A stretch of 64,000 nucleotides of DNA from Stenopsyche tienmushanensis (taxonomy: Eukaryota; Arthropoda; Insecta; Trichoptera; Stenopsychidae), in assembly GCA_008973525.1 (NCBI GenBank), contig WACJ01000503.1:1984001-2048000 (forward strand), read 5' to 3'. This document shows, piece after piece, positions 59,640 to 64,000 of this stretch. Position 1 is the first letter of the stretch; the number at the start of each line of letters is the position of its first letter. Under the pieces are notes generated by a model. The model searched no databases. It worked only from the letters and a program-made list of their open reading frames with translations, and was not told where the DNA came from. A program made the position numbers and the translations under genes.

Positions 59640-61020
59640 GAGGATCGTGACTATGACTATGTAGGTTTTATCTGTTTCTGAACCACGTTCTTGTAGCCAT
59701 CCCTGTCTTCAGGGCTATAATGAGGGAATGAGTCGGTCACTTCCTTCACTTGGTCACCCCATCATTGTGGTGATCGTCTTCTTCCTCTCTGCCCAGACAC
59801 ATAGCTCACCATCATTAGTTTTTCTAAATTCTTTTCATCCCGGCGAGCAATGTGTTCAAAAAAACATTAGTATTCGCCCCAAGTAGGCAGATGAGAGTCT
59901 ATTTTTGATTTTTTACTCATTTAGGATGGACTAGTTGGATTCTTTTGGCTGTCGACGGAATCCTCAGTATGCGACGCAAATACCACATTTCAAAGACATC
60001 AATTGTTTCCCTTTCTTTTTTGTGCAGCGTCTATGTTTCCACTCCGTATAAAAACACAGGGAATATGAGTGTTTTGACTAAGCGGAGTTTAGTATTTTTG
60101 AGATTTCGCGATTCCTCCAGATATTGCCATTTGGGCACGTCTTATTATTTCCTTACTACATCCTCCGTCTTCACAATTTAGGGTAGTTTTTGAAGTTCCT
60201 GTTCTATCAATTTTCATTATTTTGGTTTTCATCTTATTTATGAATAACCCACAGGCTTCACTTTCCACTTTCGACACGATGCAGTAAGTGTTTGAGTTCT
60301 TCCTCGTTGGCCGCTATAAGTGTGGTGTCATCTGCAAATCTCAAGTTACTCATTTTTTCCCTTCCTATGGATATCCCTCCTTCCTAGCCATCTAGTGCAC
60401 ACCTTATATATTCCCCGTATATATTAAATAGCAGTGGAATCAGAACGCAACCCGGTCTTATACTTTTCTCTATTTTAAAGCACTCTAATATCCGTCAATA
60501 TAAAGTGCCCTGATAATTTTTATCAGGTGACTAAAGACTCCTATTTTCACAAGCGCACTCCACAGAATATCCCACCTTAGACAGTCGAAGACCTTTGTGT
60601 AATCAAAAAAACAAAGAATCATGGGAATATTGAACTCCCTAAGCATTCTTGAACCCTTTTTGTGTATAGGAATAATTTTTGAATTGATCCATTAATTTGG
60701 CTACTTGCAGTCATCCCACATTTTCACACATATTTGATGTAGTGCGCGGCATCCGTCTTCTCCGATGTTCTTAAGGATCTCTGCGGGTATGTTATCAGAT
60801 CCTGGAACTTTATTATTTTTAAGCTTTATAATGGCCCTTAGTGACTCAATATGATTTTGGGTTCTTTTGTGTGTGGCAGTTGTAATATTGGTGAATTCTC
60901 TATCTTATAGAGGTTTTCACAGTAAGACTTCCAACTCCTTGAGACACCTTCGCGTTCGCTTATCAGTGAACCGTCTTTATTCTCAATCGTCCAATTTTTG
61001 GCTTTAAATTCTAGCTAGGA
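59640..61020 (-). mobile_element. RTE (BovB-like) LINE relic
   Basis: The minus strand encodes much of a non-LTR reverse transcriptase, 5' part at higher coordinates. Its NLRFADDTTLIAANEEELK block and the segment after it resemble RTE/BovB elements rather than L1. The 5' end, with endonuclease, is absent, as usual for LINEs. The 3' end near 59640 lacks a clear tail. It lies antisense to the host gene. Confidence 0.85.
59640..61020 (-). pseudogene. RTE-like reverse transcriptase, broken
   Basis: In protein order: LRAIIKLKNNKVPGSDNIPA (about 60790-60840), then a stretch ending KIIPIHKKG (about 60645). The usual SNYR...GFR block is missing, and the next block is REFNIPMILCFFDYTKVFD (about 60590-60640), carrying the first catalytic Asp. 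Then RPGCVLIPLLFNIYGEYI (about 60405-60460), and the catalytic RFADDTTLIA (about 60320-60350). The longest intact frame, 60089-60277, continues ESEACGLFINKMKTKIMKID. The C-terminal 'SPEDRDG' segment lies near 59700-59730. Stops, frameshifts and the roughly 200-bp internal gap show it is dead. Confidence 0.85.
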
Positions 61021-63224
61021 TTCTATTTTCTATTATACTTCTATTTCTTCATAATTATAAATTTAATTTCGTATTTAAGTCTTTTGATTTGATTCAATAT
61101 TCACCGATTTTACCTTTTTCCGTTTGAAGCATTTTTAAGCCCTTTTACAAAGGCAATCGTCAAGCTCATGAATGGTAAATTGGAAAGTTAATTGAATCAA
61201 ATTGGTAATCTATTGATGGCCTGTATTTGAAAAGGTTGTAACGAACATATAAAGGATATAGGACTAGGCGTGTAATTGATGTAAATTCATGCAAATCCAT
61301 CTCAAATGTGTACATTTTGAATATTCATTCTATTGTGTGCAGAATTTATTTAAAATTCTATTGCATTATCCATTGCTGTGTTGGTTTCAATTCTTGATAT
61401 TATATTCAATTTACAAAGGTTGATTTTAGGTGATTGTTTAATAAGAAAAAAAATAAATTCGTCATGGTATTTTACAATATATTAATTATTTACAATATGC
61501 ATACATTTTGTAATATTAAATCCTTATTATTTTAGATTTTAAGATGTAAAATATACCACGTTACCCCACATCAAGTTCTTGACGCAACCGTTGTAATTTC
61601 AGTATTTATGCACAATTTTCCCAGGAAACGTTTATTTTTTTAACATAATATACGGAGGTAATAACTCTCACAAAGTACACACAAGTAAACGGAATTTATT
61701 AGACGCATAACTATTGCGAAAGGTTGCCTGTAATTTATATTAGCAAATGTAGCGTACAACTCGCCTGCACCAGTCCAGTCATGGACCGCATGATTTACAC
61801 CCTAACCATGACCCACTTAATTCCCTACCCCAAACAGCTTTCTGTTGGAGAATTGAGTTTTTGTTGGAGAAAGACAGTCGGTAAAATTTAACGTTAACCC
61901 AGAGAGCTTTAGAACAAAGAGAATGGCAAAATCAATTCGTTCAATGTGGGAGACAATTGCACCATGTAATTTGAACGTATCCAATATCGCTTTATTGTGT
62001 GGGAGTAGAGTTGTGCAAGATTAAATCAATTAATTAATTCCAAGAAATCTGAGTAATTTAATATGAGGCTGAACGCTATTTTTCTACTTCATACTCACAA
62101 ATAACATAATGAGTTAATAAATCTGAAAAATGTTCAACGTGGATCATTTGAAAATATTTCGTTGTTGTGATTGATAATTTTTCGGGGTATGTACCAGTTA
62201 AACTTAAGTGCAGTCAAGGGGATCTTTTGGGAAATAAAAGCATCCTGAAATCCAAATCATTTTCAAATTGTATTTCATCAAAATTTATATTAATCTCGAT
62301 ATAACATATTAAACTGAACTTGAGAAATAAATTATTCTAATGGAACACGAGTCAACGAACTCAGAATGTTCGGGTATCTGCTCTGTCTACTGAGCAATAA
62401 GGTTCTTATTCATCCAGGTCAAATTGATGCTAATTTGATTTTATAATATAGCATAGGGAGGAAATATTAGATCATATCACAATTACCATTATTACTGCAA
62501 ATATGTATTTTTAAATGATATAAAATAGCGTTAAGATCTACATACGAGCTGCATTTTTTTGAAATCTATTGTTCTTGAGAATGCATTCAGACTGGTGATC
62601 GATATCGTAGTCAAGCTTTTTCACTGGAAATATCAGCATATATGGTCATGACAATATTTTAAAATGGCTAATAATATTGTTATTTTTTAATCAAATTTAA
62701 ATGTCTAATAAACATAGCCAAAAGTCATCCTCGAAGTTTATGTGAAGATTTATATAACTATAACCATATTTTCTAAACCATTATCGAATAGTTTTCTAGC
62801 TATTAAATCCTTTTCCTAGTAATAAATTAATATTTTAACTTGCCATAGCTGTACAATATCTAAGCTTGAATTCACCCAGAAAAAAGTTATCCAAACTCTT
62901 TTGCGTATTACATCTTTTAATATGAAAGCAATGAAAAACTGCTGAAAAGGATGGAGCCTTTGTTAATTCTAATTAATAGAACCGATAATATTTCATACAC
63001 AAGCATTCCCCTTCTCCAAAAATTTAACTAAGCGAAATTCGTCAGTCTCATGTGGTACAAATTATTATTTCACAAACAGAACGGCTTGTAAATGGTTGAC
63101 TTTATTATTTAAACAAGATATTTGATATTCAGAAATTGTAGAGACATTGTATACTTCTTCAGAAAGAATTTCTTTATACATATTTATATGTTTATGCCCG
63201 AATTTAGTTTGTATGCTTTGAGAT
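61021..63224. other. Intronic stretch, nothing recognised
   Basis: AT-rich and without supported features. A slightly GC-richer patch lies at about 61740-61870. Confidence 0.4.
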
Positions 63225-63450
63225 TCGCAACGCCCACCCCGAAAACCTCAAGTTGTCTTACCCGAGTCTTCCGCGCCATGGAAACAATTGTACAGGCGCG
63301 TGCCATGAATAAATATTTAATAGTTCCATCCCGGGGATCATGATTTATTCGATTTTGGGTATTACAAATATCGCCCCATTGCAGGGATCCATTGTTTCGA
63401 CGAAGGCACCACATGGTGCGCCCCGAAATTGAGAATCGTCGAATGCCATT
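63225..63450. other. GC-richer intronic patch just upstream of exon 2
   Basis: A sharp local rise in GC with words such as cgcgccatgg, caggcgcgtgcc and cccgggga. Short frames run on both strands (63122-63343 and 63184-63414) without a recognisable domain or usable splice sites. It may be conserved non-coding DNA near the exon. Confidence 0.3.
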
Positions 63451-63525
63451 TAATAATTGAAATAGGTTCTTTGAAAAGCGTTTTTTAAAAAATATTTTAA
63501 TGTGTTTTATTTGTTATTTTTGCAG

Positions 63526-63744
63526 GGTTGCCGATCATATACATAGTGTTCGTACTTCCTCGGTTTCTGCCATGGGACGCCCCTGGAGTACGGTTCTTAG
63601 CTTGGTGCCATATGGCTGGAGCTTTAGCACCCTGGTGTGGTAGCTTTCTATATCATCTTTTTATGAATACAAGTCGAGGCGCTGCAGCTTACCACCGTTT
63701 GCTACAGCTCGATATGCTTGGAATATGGGTCAGCCAGAGCTTTG
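63526..63744 (+). CDS. PAQR4-like receptor, second coding exon
   Basis: Encodes residues 127-199 of the PAQR4-like protein (counting from the ATG at 17074) plus the first base of a Gly codon. It starts with LPIIYIVFVLPRFLPWD, the first membrane segment and loop, then a second hydrophobic segment (about residues 150-172) ending GSFLYHLF. The His of YHLF (about H170) and the Asp of LQLDMLG (about D189) correspond to the conserved zinc-coordinating His and active-site Asp of AdipoR/PAQR proteins. The remaining His pair should be in later exons. The acceptor is ttgttatttttgcag, the donor g|gtaaga at 63745, and both junctions are phase 1. The remaining five membrane segments lie beyond the window. 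Confidence 0.92.
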
Positions 63745-64000
63745 GTAAGACCTTTCAAATTTTATGTATATGTTGAAAAAAATGCACAGCATAAACTGTG
63801 TCTAAACGAGATTTGATTACAAAGCTCATTATCACTAAAAGCCCTCTAAGGCGCTTTGTGCGAATCGCGAAACATCATTTAGAATAATAATTTCGAATCC
63901 GTATAAAACATTTAAAAACACATTTTTCAACCACTAATTGAAATGTAAAGCTTCTTAATGATATTGCATATATACACATTTTTATTGAACGCTATGCTTT
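63745..64000 (+). other. Start of intron 2 of PAQR4-like gene
   Basis: Begins gtaaga and runs past the window end. AT-rich, with no exon visible in the 256 bases shown. Confidence 0.85.

Larger units (their letters stand above)
17453..63525 (+). other. Intron 1 of PAQR4-like gene, about 46 kb
   Basis: Donor gtaagc at 17453 and acceptor ttgttatttttgcag ending at 63525 match consensus. Joining the exons restores a Gly codon (g|gg) and reads through the family motif THG into the first membrane segment. The intron is very large for an insect and filled mainly with transposon relics and AT-rich DNA. No other recognisable coding exon of the family was found inside it. Extra untranslated or alternative exons cannot be excluded. 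Confidence 0.85.

Noticed and set aside
1..64000. A novel multi-gene or defence-type system
   Set aside because: Only one host gene and many transposon relics are supported; no set of adjacent intact genes exists in the window.

Overview
This window is eukaryotic nuclear DNA. It is strongly AT-rich, has no operon-like gene packing, and contains GT-AG introns and many decayed transposons. The transposon types (mariner, piggyBac, hAT, Tigger/pogo, an RTE-like LINE) and the protein fragments point to an arthropod, most likely an insect. I cannot name the species. No bacterial genes, CRISPR arrays, rRNA genes or intact tRNA genes were seen.

Only one gene is well supported: a PAQR-family seven-transmembrane protein that most resembles PAQR4, on the + strand. 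Exon 1 (17074-17452) carries a hydrophilic N-terminus and the first family motif. The next coding exon (63526-63744) carries the first transmembrane segments plus the conserved His and Asp. The two exons join in phase 1 across an intron of about 46 kb, and a second phase-1 donor at 63745 sends the gene beyond the window. A possible, unrecognised GC-rich terminal exon of another gene lies upstream at 9052-9453.

Region 1 to 17 kb is intergenic and crowded with short non-autonomous elements. There are two piggyBac-like families (called A and C here), two unclassified repeat families (B and D), a hAT relic with a dimerisation-domain fragment, a deleted mariner, and a 207-bp hAT MITE inserted in a piggyBac-like element with an 8-bp target duplication.

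Region 17.5 to 63.5 kb is the giant intron. It contains a TIR element at 21 kb, a transposase fragment with a 26-bp inverted repeat at 24 kb, a tRNA-like SINE at 26 kb, a piggyBac relic at 29 kb, a mariner relic at 35 kb, and a hAT element with a nested piggyBac-type end at 37 kb. It also has a mariner with both ends at 39.6 kb, a Tigger relic at 49.4 kb, a TIR element at 52.7 kb, a GC-rich LTR-like block beside a SINE and mariner fragment at 54.8 kb, and an RTE-like LINE relic at 59.6 kb. Between these lie long AT-rich stretches with no coding signal. A few are somewhat more GC-rich and hold recognisable binding-site words, so they could be enhancers.

I found no novel multi-gene system. The most useful observations are the nested insertions with readable target duplications, the shared internal deletion in two mariner copies, and the orphan GC-rich open frame that begins exactly after a splice acceptor.
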